25,461 bases of DNA from NCBI GenBank assembly GCA_023391335.1, contig JAEWBG010000108.1, positions 1 through 25,461 of the forward strand, written 5' to 3'. The DNA is from Pseudomonadota bacterium. GTDB lineage: Bacteria > Pseudomonadota > Gammaproteobacteria > Steroidobacterales > Steroidobacteraceae. The notes beneath the pieces were generated by a model, which was given only the letters and a program-made list of their open reading frames with translations, had not been told where the DNA came from and did no database searches. The position numbers were made by a program, and so were the translations under genes. Shown in pieces: positions 15,386-23,959 of this stretch (positions are counted from its first letter, which is position 1; each line of letters starts with the position of its first letter).

Positions 15386-16629
15386 GCGCAGCGCGTCCCT
15401 TGAGCCGCACTTCGCTCGATGTCGCTGCGATCCGCCGTGACTTCCCGATCTTGCACCAAGAGATCAATGGCAAGCCGCTGGTCTATCTCGACAACGCGGC
15501 ATCGAGTCAGCGGCCGCGCGCGGTGATCGATGCGATCGCACGTTATTACGAACACGACCACGCGAATATCCATCGCGGCGTGCATACACTGAGTCAGCGA
15601 GCGACGGACCAGTACGAAGCTGCGCGCGAGTCGGTGCGCAAATTCATCAGAGCTCGCAGCACGAAGGAAATCGTCTTCGTGCGTGGGACAACTGAGGCGA
15701 TCAATCTCGTCGCGCAGAGCTTCGCGCGGCCCAAATTGCAGCCTGGCGATGAAATCCTGATTTCCGGGCTCGAGCACCACGCCAACATCGTTCCATGGCA
15801 ACTCGTGTGTGAGCAGACCGGCGCAAGACTGAAGGTCATCCCGATCACACAAGCAGGAGAAGTCGACGAAGTCGCCTTCCAAGAGCTGCTTGGTCCGCGT
15901 ACTCGCTTGCTGGCGATAGCGCATGTCTCGAACGCACTAGGTACCGTCGTGCCTGTGAAACGATTCATTGCCGCGGCCAAGAAGCTCGGTGTTCCGACGC
16001 TGCTCGATGGTGCGCAATCTGTTCCGCATTCGCGCATCGACGTTCAAGATCTTGATTGCGATTTCTTCTGCTTCTCAGGCCATAAGATGCTCGGGCCGAC
16101 TGGAATTGGCGTGCTCTACGGGCGTGAGGCGCTGTTGCAAGCCATGCCGCCTTGGCAAGGCGGCGGCGACATGATCCTGTCAGTCACCTTCGAGAAGACC
16201 ACGTTCAATCAACTGCCGTGGAAGTTCGAAGCCGGCACCCCGAATATCAGCGGCACTATTGGCCTTGGCGCTGCGATCGACTATCTCGACTCCGTCGGCA
16301 TGGATCAGATCGCCGCGTACGAGAATGAGTTGCTGCAATACGCGACTGAACGCTTGTCGGCTGTTACAGGCTTGCGAATCATCGGTACCGCGAAAGACAA
16401 AGCCTCGGTCGTTTCGTTCACGCTTCAAGGCGTCCATCCACACGACATCGGCACGATCTTGGACACCGAAGGCGTCGCTATTCGGACCGGACATCACTGC
16501 GCGATGCCTGTCATGGATTTCTTCCGCATTCCCGCAACGGCGCGCGCGTCGTTTGCTTTCTACAACACCTTCGAGGAAATCGATCGGTTGGTCGATGCAC
16601 TCGAACATGCTCGACGCATGCTGGCGTAA
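15382..16629 (+). CDS. sufS: Cysteine desulfurase SufS
   Basis: A 415-residue PLP enzyme that removes sulfur from L-cysteine, giving alanine and an enzyme persulfide. The PLP lysine is K235 in FSGHKMLGPTG and the persulfide cysteine is C373 in RTGHHCAMPVM, matching K226 and C364 of E. coli SufS. Other PLP contacts include RGTTEAINLV (101-110), EHHANIVPW (131-139) and DGAQSVPH (209-216). It starts within the sufD stop and is followed 2 nt later by sufU, its probable sulfur acceptor; no sufE is present in the window. Confidence 0.97.
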   Translation: MSAARPLSRTSLDVAAIRRDFPILHQEINGKPLVYLDNAASSQRPRAVIDAIARYYEHDHANIHRGVHTLSQRATDQYEAARESVRKFIRARSTKEIVFVRGTTEAINLVAQSFARPKLQPGDEILISGLEHHANIVPWQLVCEQTGARLKVIPITQAGEVDEVAFQELLGPRTRLLAIAHVSNALGTVVPVKRFIAAAKKLGVPTLLDGAQSVPHSRIDVQDLDCDFFCFSGHKMLGPTGIGVLYGREALLQAMPPWQGGGDMILSVTFEKTTFNQLPWKFEAGTPNISGTIGLGAAIDYLDSVGMDQIAAYENELLQYATERLSAVTGLRIIGTAKDKASVVSFTLQGVHPHDIGTILDTEGVAIRTGHHCAMPVMDFFRIPATARASFAFYNTFEEIDRLVDALEHARRMLA

Positions 16630-16631
16630 TC

Positions 16632-17078
16632 ATGGATTTGAAAGATCTCTACCGCGACGTGATCGTCGATCACAATCGCAACCCGCGAAATTTCGGCAAG
16701 CTCGAACCTTCGGACGCCCATGCCGATGGTCACAACCCGCTGTGCGGCGATCGTCTTACGATGTACGTCAACCTCGATCGCGATCGCATCCAGGACGTGA
16801 AGTTTGAAGGTGCAGGCTGCGCGATCTCTGTCGCGTCGGCGTCGTTACTGACGGAAGCCGTGAAAGGCAAATCGAAGGACGAAGTGCATGCGCTTTATGA
16901 GCAAGTGCACGACCTACTCACGAAGCACGACGCAAACATCGACATCGCCAAGCTGGGCAAGCTTGCCGCTCTCTCCGGCGTGCGCGAATTTCCCGCGCGC
17001 GTGAAATGCGCGAGCCTTTGTTGGCACACGCTGAATGCGGCGCTCGAACGTCAAGCCACCGCCGTCTCGACCGAGTGA
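16632..17078 (+). CDS. sufU: SufU-type sulfur acceptor / NifU-like protein
   Basis: A 148-residue protein of the IscU/NifU N-terminal family. C38 and D40 (NPLCGD), C63 (GAGCAIS) and C126 (VKCASLC) match C41, D43, C66 and C128 of Bacillus subtilis SufU. The insertion between the second and third cysteine, typical of SufU and absent from IscU, is present (about 78-120). In Bacillus, SufU is a zinc protein that takes the persulfide from SufS, a role played by SufE in E. coli. The extra C130 is not one of the ligands. It follows sufS by 2 nt. Confidence 0.93.
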   Translation: MDLKDLYRDVIVDHNRNPRNFGKLEPSDAHADGHNPLCGDRLTMYVNLDRDRIQDVKFEGAGCAISVASASLLTEAVKGKSKDEVHALYEQVHDLLTKHDANIDIAKLGKLAALSGVREFPARVKCASLCWHTLNAALERQATAVSTE

Positions 17079-17093
17079 TCGCTTCTCGTTTTG

Positions 17094-17121
17094 CTATTCA
17101 CTATCCGCTAATCACTAGTCC
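17094..17121 (+). repeat. Degenerate CTA-led heptamers in the sufU-sufT spacer
   Basis: Four in-phase units (CTATTCA, CTATCCG, CTAATCA, CTAGTCC) fill most of the 53-nt spacer between sufU and sufT. They are followed by a pyrimidine run (CTTCTTCTCC) right before the sufT ATG, where a Shine-Dalgarno sequence would be expected. Confidence 0.6.
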
Positions 17122-17131
17122 CTTCTTCTCC

Positions 17132-17683
17132 ATGTACCGTCACGAACAAGAGCCCGTCACCTTGGCAAGAGACGTGGAAGCCGTCATGGTTCCCGCGGGC
17201 ATTCCCGTCACGCTGCGTGAAGGCAAGATCGGCTTCATAACGCAGGCACTCGGCGGAAGCTTCACTGTTTACATCGAAGGCAATCTATTTCGCGTCGCCG
17301 GCAAAGACGCAGATGCTCTCGGCAAAGAAGTCGTGCTCGGCCCCGAGTTGCCGCCGAATGCAACCGACGATGACGTGAAGCAACTTGTGTGGGATCAAAT
17401 GCGCTCGTGTTACGACCCGGAGATCCCGATCAACATCGTCGAACTCGGGCTGGTCTATTCGTGCGAGATCCTGCGCGACGAAAATGGAGAACGCGTAGCT
17501 GACATCAAAATGACGCTCACTGCACCTGGCTGCGGCATGGGCGAAGTGCTCGTCCAAGACGTACGCGACAAAGTTGAAGTCATCCCGACGATCAAGCGCG
17601 CCGATGTCGAACTCGTGTTCGATCCGCCCTGGAATCAGAGCATGATGTCTGAGGCTGCGCGGTTGCAGACAGGCATGATGTGA
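17132..17683 (+). CDS. sufT: SufT, DUF59/MIP18-family Fe-S maturation factor
   Basis: A 183-residue protein. Residues about 80-165 form the DUF59 (MIP18) domain with DPEIPINIVELGLVY (95-109) and the conserved cysteine C134 in LTAPGCGMGEVL. The N-terminal part (1-75) matches the extension found in SufT proteins. SufT acts as an auxiliary factor in Fe-S protein maturation. The ATG at 17132 was chosen because family similarity starts there; an extended frame to 17006 overlaps sufU. The start lacks a purine-rich ribosome site, and the spacer is a heptamer array. It is the last gene clearly in the suf operon. Confidence 0.92.
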   Translation: MYRHEQEPVTLARDVEAVMVPAGIPVTLREGKIGFITQALGGSFTVYIEGNLFRVAGKDADALGKEVVLGPELPPNATDDDVKQLVWDQMRSCYDPEIPINIVELGLVYSCEILRDENGERVADIKMTLTAPGCGMGEVLVQDVRDKVEVIPTIKRADVELVFDPPWNQSMMSEAARLQTGMM

Positions 17684-17697
17684 GCGTTCCGGATCCG

Positions 17698-17882
17698 GAC
17701 GAAACACAAAGAGCACAAAAGGAACACAAAGGGCACATAGAGAAGGAGTTCGTCGCGGACGAATTTCGCTCATCTACTTGCTTCGTTTAGATTAAGCGTC
17801 GCCCTTCGAAACCAAGTCGATTTATTTTTATTCTTTTTTGTGTTCTTTGTGGCTAACTGTTTTGTGCTCTTTGTGTTCCGTC
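17698..17882. repeat. 185-bp element with 23-nt inverted arms (CACAAAG type)
   Basis: The arms 17698-17720 and 17860-17882 are inverted copies with one mismatch in 23 and contain AACACAAAGAGCACAAAA. A second, weaker CACAAAG pair lies just inside each arm. The interior holds a small perfect inverted repeat, TTCGTC (17749-17754)/GACGAA (17758-17763). It fills the 221-nt gap between sufT and the Rieske gene and has no coding capacity. It might end the suf transcript or be a non-autonomous element. Confidence 0.75.
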
Positions 17883-17904
17883 TCTCTTCCTTCAGAGCAA
17901 CGAA

Positions 17905-18213
17905 ATGAATTGGACAGCCGCAGGCAAGGCCTCAGACATTCCGCCCGGTGACTTCGCGCAAGTAGAAGTCGATGGCATTTGGGTCGCCGTCTTCAACGTC
18001 AACGGATCCTTCTACGCGATCGAAGACGTCTGCACGCATGACGGCGGCGGACTCGCGGGCGGTGCCGTCGAAGGTGACGTCGTCATCTGTCCGCGGCACG
18101 GGGCCAAGTTCTGCTTGCGCACCGGCGCTGCGCTAACGCCTCCAGCCTATGAACCGGTGAGGTGCTTTCAAACTCGCGTCGTAGACGGCATCGTCGAAGT
18201 TGCTTCAGACTAA
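17905..18213 (+). CDS. Rieske-type [2Fe-2S] ferredoxin
   Basis: A 102-residue single-domain Rieske protein. The cluster ligands are C43 and H45 in CTH and C62 and H65 in CPRH. The spacing and the GGGLAGGAVEGDVVICPRHGAKF segment resemble ferredoxin subunits of non-heme iron dioxygenases and stand-alone Rieske ferredoxins. There is no signal or membrane segment, so it should be cytoplasmic. No oxygenase gene is nearby. Its position after the suf cluster suggests a role linked to Fe-S assembly or electron supply, but the partner is unknown. An inverted-arm element separates it from sufT, so co-transcription is uncertain. Confidence 0.88.
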   Translation: MNWTAAGKASDIPPGDFAQVEVDGIWVAVFNVNGSFYAIEDVCTHDGGGLAGGAVEGDVVICPRHGAKFCLRTGAALTPPAYEPVRCFQTRVVDGIVEVASD

Positions 18214-18217
18214 AGAC

Positions 18218-18709
18218 ATGCTGCGACTCACTCTCATCCGCCACGCCAAAACTTCCCCCGCGCGCGACGGCCAAGAAGACTGGGATCGAGAGTTAGAAGC
18301 CAAAGGCAAGCACGAAGCGCAGATGATGAGTGAACGCGTCAAGGATCAAGACCTGATCCCCGACCTCATCATCACGAGCCCTGCGGTTCGAGCACGCAGC
18401 ACCACCAAGATCTTTGCTGAGCACCTGAAGGTTCGCAAAAATCACATCGTCGAGGACGAGCGTCTCTACCTCGCCTCGCCCGATGTCATGTTCACCGTTC
18501 TCAAGGAACTCGCCGGCACGCATCATCACGTGTTCGTGGTTGGCCACAATCCCGGCATCACGGAATTCGCTGACCGCCTATCGAAAGAGCGCTCCGTAGA
18601 CAACATGCCCACCAGCGCAGTCTTCACGCTGGAATTTCACGTAAAAAACTGGGCCGACGTGGAATGGCGCAGCGGCGTCAATGCGGAATTTGATTACCCT
18701 CGCCGCTGA
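18218..18709 (+). CDS. SixA-like histidine phosphatase
   Basis: A 163-residue member of the histidine phosphatase superfamily. The catalytic RHA motif is at 8-10 (LIRHAKTSP), supporting arginines lie in SPAVRARSTT (54-63), and the second catalytic histidine is H110 in VVGHNPG. This short form matches SixA, which removes phosphate from phosphohistidine proteins; the true substrate is not shown by the sequence. The ATG at 18218 follows the Rieske stop by 4 nt, so the two genes are probably co-transcribed. A TTG six codons upstream is possible but less likely. Confidence 0.85.
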   Translation: MLRLTLIRHAKTSPARDGQEDWDRELEAKGKHEAQMMSERVKDQDLIPDLIITSPAVRARSTTKIFAEHLKVRKNHIVEDERLYLASPDVMFTVLKELAGTHHHVFVVGHNPGITEFADRLSKERSVDNMPTSAVFTLEFHVKNWADVEWRSGVNAEFDYPRR

Positions 18710-18757
18710 GTCGATTTCGGCCTGATACAAAGAGCAGGGACAAGAAAAGAGATATTG

Positions 18758-19021
18758 CCGCAGAGAACGCAAAAAAGAATAAAAGATGACGAGCTTCGCG
18801 CCGCGGCGCCGCGACCGGCCTGCTCCTTAGGCCAGCACATCAGCCAGTCTGTAAGCCATACGGTATTAAATGGAGTCTTCGTGTGCTTTTTCGTCGCCCC
18901 TTACATGAAGAGATCCGCTCCGCGCGGCGCGCGCGCAGAAGACGAACCAAACACACACTTCTATGTTCAACTAGCGACCGACCTTTCTCCGACCCGCGAT
19001 TCCTTTTTGCGTTCTCTGCGG
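18758..19021. repeat. 264-bp element with 23-nt inverted arms (CCGCAGAGAACGC type)
   Basis: Arms 18758-18780 and 18999-19021 are inverted copies with one mismatch in 23, containing CCGCAGAGAACGCAAAAA. Outer sequences related to CACAAAG lie at 18725-18735 (ATACAAAGAGC) and, inverted, at 19051-19064 (GTTCTTTGTGTT). The 218-nt interior is GC-rich at parts (GCGCCGCGGCGCC near 18800) and has no plausible gene. It fills most of the 371-nt convergent gap between sixA and putA. Confidence 0.75.
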
Positions 19022-19080
19022 CCAAATTCTTCTTCTCTCACCGCTCATATTATGAGTTCTTTGTGTTGCGTCCGTTTTCC

Positions 19081-22000
19081 TCACTCCTTGATCGATAGCA
19101 AACTCGCATTGCCGCCGACAGCGGCAGTATTGATCGTCACAGTTTGTTCGGTCGCGAATCGATGGAGATAGTAAGGTCCGCCTGCCTTTGGCCCCGTCCC
19201 TGACAGACCACGGCCGCCGAACGGCTGCACGCCGACGACGGCGCCGATCATGTTGCGATTCACGTAAACGTTTCCGGCGTTCACGCGCGATGCGATGTAG
19301 CGGGCCGTCGCATCGACTCGCGTGTGAATCCCGAGCGTAAGGCCAAATCCTGTCGCGTTGATCGCGTCGATCACTGCATCCAATCGCGAGCCTGAGTAGC
19401 GAATCACGTGGACGATGGGCCCAAATACTTCACCCGACAAACGCGCGAGCGAATCGATCTCAACCGCGAGCGGAGCGAAGAACAGGCCACGATCATGCTC
19501 AGGATTCAATCTGCACGAGTGAGCCCAGCGAGCGCCTGCGACAATCGAGCTCGCGTGTTCTTGCAGCATCTTTCGCGACGCGTCATCGATGACCGGCCCG
19601 ACATCAGTCGTCAGTGCACTGGGATCGCCGATCATCAACTCATCCATGTAACCGGCGAGCAAATCGAGCACGCGGTCGGCGATTTCTTCTTGGACGAACA
19701 CCGCTCGCAATGCGGAACACCGCTGCCCGGCACTGTTGAATCCCGATTGCACGATGTCGAGCACGACCTGTTCGGGCAACGCCGAACTATCCACGATCAT
19801 CGCGTTCTGCCCGCCGGTTTCGGCAATCAAGACCGGGATGGGTCCGCTACCTGCAGCCAGAGAACGATGGATGATCTTCGCGGTCTGAGTCGAACCCGTG
19901 AAGGCGACTCCGGCGACGCGCGGATCGCTCACGATGCGAGCACCAATCGTTTCGCCCTCGCCAATCAATAAATGCAAAACGTCGGACGGCACGCCCGCTT
20001 CGAGCAACAACTCAACCGCACGCGTTGCAATGATCGGAGTCTGCTCTGCAGGCTTGGCGATCACGGCATTGCCTGCTGCCAATGCCGCAGCAATCTGCCC
20101 GCAAAAAATCGAAAGCGGAAAATTCCAAGGACTGATGCAAACGAATACGCCGCGACCATGCAGGCGCAGCTCATTGCTCTCGCCGGTCGGACCCGGCAGC
20201 CGCACCGACTTGCCAAACTCCTCAATGGCTCGTTCTGCGTAATACCGAAGGAAGTCAATTGCCTCACGCACTTCGGAGATGGAGTCGGGGATCGTGCGCC
20301 CCGCTTCGGTCGTGCAGTACGCAATGAATTCCGGCATGCGCGTTTCTAGCAAATCAGCAGCGCGGCGCAGTATCGTCGCGCGGTCGTTTGCGGCTATCGC
20401 GTTCCAGTTCGGTTGGGCACGCGTTGCGGCCGCAAAGGCCGCATCTACCACCATCGGATCGGCTGCGTGCACTTCGCCGATGACTTCGCTCACATCCGCC
20501 GGATTGCGCAACATCTGGGGCGACCTCGAGCGACGCCGCTCGCCCGCCACGATGGGCACCGCAGTCCATTTACGCCTTCGTGCATGCGCGACTGCATCGA
20601 GCAACGCTCGTGCTTCACTTGGATCTGCCAGATTTATGCCACTGGAGTTGAGGCGGCTGTGGCCGTAGAGATCCTTTGGCAAAGGGATTCGTGGGTGGGC
20701 TTTCGGCTGCGTGGCATCCGCCTCGATTACCGGATCGCGCACGATCTGTTCGATCGGCATCGACTCATCCACGATGCGATTGACGAAGGAAGTGTTCGCG
20801 CCATTCTCGAGCAATCTGCGAACCAAATACGGCAACAGGTCTTCGTGCGATCCCACTGGCGCGTACACGCGGCACGCTGCGAGCGGTTCGGGACCGGAGA
20901 CGATCTGCGCATATAGCTCCTCACCCATTCCATGTAGCCGTTGAAATTCGAACTCATGGCCCACGGCACGCGCGAGTTCGAGCACGGCCGCGACCGTATG
21001 CGCATTGTGTGTTGCGAATTGCGGATAGATCCACTCATCAGCACTGATGAGTTCGCGGGCGCACGCGAGATAAGAGACATCCGTGTTCACCTTGCGAGTA
21101 AACACCGGATATCCGCCCAAGCCACGCTCTTGGGCGCGTTTGATCTCGGTGTCCCAATACGCACCCTTGACCAACCGCACATTCAAACGCCTTCGTGTGG
21201 AGCGAGCGAGTTCCTGCAGCCAACGCAAGACATCGATAGCTCGCTTCTGGTAGCCCTGCACGGCCAACCCGAATCCGTTCCAGCCGCTGAGCTTGGGCTC
21301 ACGAGCAACACGCTCGACCAGTTCTAACGAAAGCTCGAGCCTCTCAGCTTCTTCTGCATCGACGGTGAGCGCGACATTGCGCTCACGCGCCGCGAGTGCG
21401 AGTTCGATGAGGACCGGCACCAACTCCAGATGAACTCGTCTGCGCTGGAGAAATTCGTAACGCGGAAATAGCGCCGAGAGCTTCACTGAAATACTTGGCG
21501 CGAGCTCGGACGGCTTTCCGCTCGCGCGATCGGAGACTGCGGCAATCGCTTTCATGTACGCATCGAAATAGCGTTGCGCGTCGAGCTTAGTGAGCGCAGC
21601 TTCGCCGAGCATGTCGAATGAATGCCGATATTCGCGTTGCTCCTCGTCCGCTCGCTCCAGCGCTTCTTCGATCGTTCGGCCCATCACGAACTGACGGCCC
21701 ATGATGCGCATCGCTTGTCGAAAGGCCGCACGCAACACGGGTTCGCCCAAGCGCGATGCAAGCCGCCCAACGATTCCGCGATGATCTCCTAGCTCATCGT
21801 CCGTCGGTCTCATGAGGCGACCCGTGAGCATAAGTCCCCAGGTCGATGCGTTTACGAACAACGAATCGGAGTCGCCGAGATGGGAAGCCCAGTCTCCTGC
21901 TGAGATCTTGTCGGCAATTAGGCGATCCGCGGTGGCGTCGTCCGGAATTCGCAGTAGTGCCTCGGCGAGGCACATGAGGATGACGCCTTCTTTGGACGAT

Positions 22001-22239
22001 AAATCGTAGCGACTCAAGAACGCATCGAGACCGGAACGATCCGTCTGCGCACCGCGAACACCTTCCACCAACGCTCGTGCGCGGCGACTGATGCGTCCGC
22101 GCATGGCCTCATCAACTCTCGCTGTATCCAGCAGCGCACCTAGGCACTGCGCCTCATGGGCCAAGTAGTTGCGATTGATCGCATTGGCGACCGATCGCGA
22201 TGGTTCATCGAGCGCGCCGCTATTTGTGTTCGTATACAA
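19081..22239 (-). CDS. putA: Bifunctional proline dehydrogenase / P5C dehydrogenase PutA
   Basis: A 1052-residue enzyme converting proline to glutamate. The FAD-binding proline dehydrogenase barrel covers about 190-490, with RLVKGAYWDTEIK (355-367), ATHNAHT (409-415) and RRLLENGANTSFVNRI (474-489). The aldehyde dehydrogenase part covers about 520-1035, with PWNFPLS (704-710), E807 in IAETGGQNAM and the catalytic C841 in NSAGQRCSALR. The length and the lack of an N-terminal ribbon-helix-helix domain make it a minimal PutA that cannot repress its own gene as E. coli PutA does. The start is TTG at 22239, overlapping the DUF481 gene by 20 nt; homology-like sequence (VANAINRNYLAHEA) begins before the first Met, supporting this start. 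Confidence 0.95.
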   Translation of the reverse strand: MYTNTNSGALDEPSRSVANAINRNYLAHEAQCLGALLDTARVDEAMRGRISRRARALVEGVRGAQTDRSGLDAFLSRYDLSSKEGVILMCLAEALLRIPDDATADRLIADKISAGDWASHLGDSDSLFVNASTWGLMLTGRLMRPTDDELGDHRGIVGRLASRLGEPVLRAAFRQAMRIMGRQFVMGRTIEEALERADEEQREYRHSFDMLGEAALTKLDAQRYFDAYMKAIAAVSDRASGKPSELAPSISVKLSALFPRYEFLQRRRVHLELVPVLIELALAARERNVALTVDAEEAERLELSLELVERVAREPKLSGWNGFGLAVQGYQKRAIDVLRWLQELARSTRRRLNVRLVKGAYWDTEIKRAQERGLGGYPVFTRKVNTDVSYLACARELISADEWIYPQFATHNAHTVAAVLELARAVGHEFEFQRLHGMGEELYAQIVSGPEPLAACRVYAPVGSHEDLLPYLVRRLLENGANTSFVNRIVDESMPIEQIVRDPVIEADATQPKAHPRIPLPKDLYGHSRLNSSGINLADPSEARALLDAVAHARRRKWTAVPIVAGERRRSRSPQMLRNPADVSEVIGEVHAADPMVVDAAFAAATRAQPNWNAIAANDRATILRRAADLLETRMPEFIAYCTTEAGRTIPDSISEVREAIDFLRYYAERAIEEFGKSVRLPGPTGESNELRLHGRGVFVCISPWNFPLSIFCGQIAAALAAGNAVIAKPAEQTPIIATRAVELLLEAGVPSDVLHLLIGEGETIGARIVSDPRVAGVAFTGSTQTAKIIHRSLAAGSGPIPVLIAETGGQNAMIVDSSALPEQVVLDIVQSGFNSAGQRCSALRAVFVQEEIADRVLDLLAGYMDELMIGDPSALTTDVGPVIDDASRKMLQEHASSIVAGARWAHSCRLNPEHDRGLFFAPLAVEIDSLARLSGEVFGPIVHVIRYSGSRLDAVIDAINATGFGLTLGIHTRVDATARYIASRVNAGNVYVNRNMIGAVVGVQPFGGRGLSGTGPKAGGPYYLHRFATEQTVTINTAAVGGNASLLSIKE

Positions 22240-22954
22240 GATTGAGCGTCGTCAGCGTGTCGGTGTTCCGGAATCCCGGCGGAGGATTCGTGTTGTACCG
22301 CACCGATACTCCGACCGCTAGCGCGAGAGATCCGAATATCTGCACCTGAAACGACAAATCGTTTTGCGCGAAGGTATTGTCAGCGCCCGATTCGACCAGC
22401 GCTTTATCGATGACTTTGGTCGTCTCGGTGAGCACGCGTTCGAAGTAACCTTTGCCTTGACCGATCATCTCGTCTTTGCGTTCACCGGGGATGACCGTGA
22501 CGCCATCGTCCGCAAGTGCATCGCGCGTTTCATATTGCTTGTAGCCAATACCGGCCTGAACGCTGAGCTTGGTGATCGGATCGTCGAAGAACCGCCAACC
22601 CACACCGGTGCCACCTGTTGCCTGATAAGCGAATCCGCTGAACCGATCGCTCTCATATCGCAGCGACTCGTACGCGAAACCTTGCGCGGAGAAATCATAA
22701 TCGGACTGCTGGCGCACCTCCCACCGTTGACCCGTGGTGCCGGTGTCATCGGATGAGTAGACACCGGTCGCTCCCAACTGATGCTGCCATTGCGCAAACT
22801 TGAACAAGATGTCGGTTTTCAGATTCGCCGAATCAGCGTCGGTGTTGCCTCGAGCAGCGACGACCCCGGCTTCCGCTTTCGCGCTCCACTCTGCGTGCGC
22901 GGCATTGGCTGACAAGAGCACCAACAAACTTGAGAATAGAACGAGTTTTTTCAT
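22220..22954 (-). CDS. DUF481 outer-membrane beta-barrel protein (YdiY-like)
   Basis: A 244-residue protein with a clear signal peptide (MKKLVLFSSLLVLLSANAAHA, cleavage after 21) and alternating beta strands ending YEHK. The start of the mature protein, WSAKAEAGVVAARGNTDADSANLK, is the DUF481 signature, and repeated aromatic-rich strands such as YESLRYESDRFSGFAYQATGGTGVGW suggest a small outer-membrane barrel. Function is unknown for the family; YdiY of E. coli is acid-inducible. The last 20 nt overlap putA, so the two are likely translationally coupled. It is divergent from cnoX across 134 nt. Confidence 0.87.
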   Translation of the reverse strand: MKKLVLFSSLLVLLSANAAHAEWSAKAEAGVVAARGNTDADSANLKTDILFKFAQWQHQLGATGVYSSDDTGTTGQRWEVRQQSDYDFSAQGFAYESLRYESDRFSGFAYQATGGTGVGWRFFDDPITKLSVQAGIGYKQYETRDALADDGVTVIPGERKDEMIGQGKGYFERVLTETTKVIDKALVESGADNTFAQNDLSFQVQIFGSLALAVGVSVRYNTNPPPGFRNTDTLTTLNLVYEHK

Positions 22955-23088
22955 CTCAACCTATCGTGGAGGGATCCAAAGGGGGCGCAATGATGACAGA
23001 GCTCGTCTGTATTGCGAGCGTGCGCCGCAAACGGTGGGCTTGAATTGCGCACACGGTCCACCATTCTGTCGTGCTTCAGGAGACGCTC

Positions 23089-23943
23089 ATGACCGAAACA
23101 CTCACGATCACTGCAACCAACTTCATGACGGATGTCGTCGAAGCCTCGGCGCACAAGCCTGTGTTGGTGGATTTTTGGGCACCGTGGTGCGGTCCTTGCC
23201 GTCAGCTCATGCCCGTTCTGGATCGGCTCGCCAAAGACTATGCAGGCCGTCTCAAATTGGCGAAGGTCAACACCGACGAGCAGCAAGAGCTTGCGCAGCA
23301 AATCGGTATTCGCAGCCTTCCCACCGTCGTGTTATTCAAAGACGGGACTGCGATCGACCACTTCGTTGGCATCGTCCCTGAAGCGCAAATTCGCGAGATG
23401 CTGGATCGGCATGTCGCCCCCGTAGCTGACTCACCCCTGCAACGTGCCCGCAGTCTGAAAGCGAGCGGTGAATTTGGCGCAGCACGAGAACTGCTCACGC
23501 AAGCGCTCAGCATCGAGCCCAACAACATCGAATACCAGACCGAGATTGCGGAACTGCGCGCGCTCGAAGGCGATGTGGACGGCGCGCGCGAAGAGCTGAA
23601 GCGACTCCAAACCGTCGAGCCCAATCACGGTGGCGTTAAGCGCTTAGCAGCATTGCTTGCGTTTAGCGACGTGATCGCTGCGTACCCGGACGTCAAGGCA
23701 CTGCGTGAAAAAGTCGCAGCCCATCAGGGCGATTTAGACCTGCGACATGCGCTGGCCGTACACCAACTCCTCGGCGGCGACGTGGAGCCCGCATTGGCCA
23801 CTTGGCTCGACATTATGAAATCTCACCGCGGCTACAAAGACGACCTCGCACGCCGCAGTTTGGTGCAGGCATTCGAGCTCATCGGCGAAGCCGATCCAAT
23901 TGTCGGACAAACTCGTAAGGCGATGACGCGGATGCTCTTCTAG
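23089..23943 (+). CDS. cnoX: Thioredoxin-TPR chaperone CnoX (YbbN) with CGPC site
   Basis: A 284-residue cytoplasmic protein, the same length as E. coli CnoX. The thioredoxin fold (about 1-108) has the full redox site WCGPC (C34, C37) and the cis-proline RSLPTVVLF. The C-terminal part (about 118-284) holds tetratricopeptide-like helices, with LLTQALSIEPNNIEYQTEIA and LAVHQLLGGDVEPALATWLDIM. CnoX protects unfolded proteins from aggregation and over-oxidation and passes them to GroEL. E. coli CnoX lacks an active CXXC; the intact one here resembles the Caulobacter form. The ATG at 23089 has an AGGAG ribosome site; a longer start at 23071 is less likely. Confidence 0.92.
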   Translation: MTETLTITATNFMTDVVEASAHKPVLVDFWAPWCGPCRQLMPVLDRLAKDYAGRLKLAKVNTDEQQELAQQIGIRSLPTVVLFKDGTAIDHFVGIVPEAQIREMLDRHVAPVADSPLQRARSLKASGEFGAARELLTQALSIEPNNIEYQTEIAELRALEGDVDGAREELKRLQTVEPNHGGVKRLAALLAFSDVIAAYPDVKALREKVAAHQGDLDLRHALAVHQLLGGDVEPALATWLDIMKSHRGYKDDLARRSLVQAFELIGEADPIVGQTRKAMTRMLF

Positions 23944-23959
23944 CGGTTGGGCCGCTCAT

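Noticed and set aside
18755..19171. A 138-codon frame on plus between sixA and putA
   Set aside because: It starts inside an inverted arm, ends inside putA on the other strand, and has no recognisable domain.
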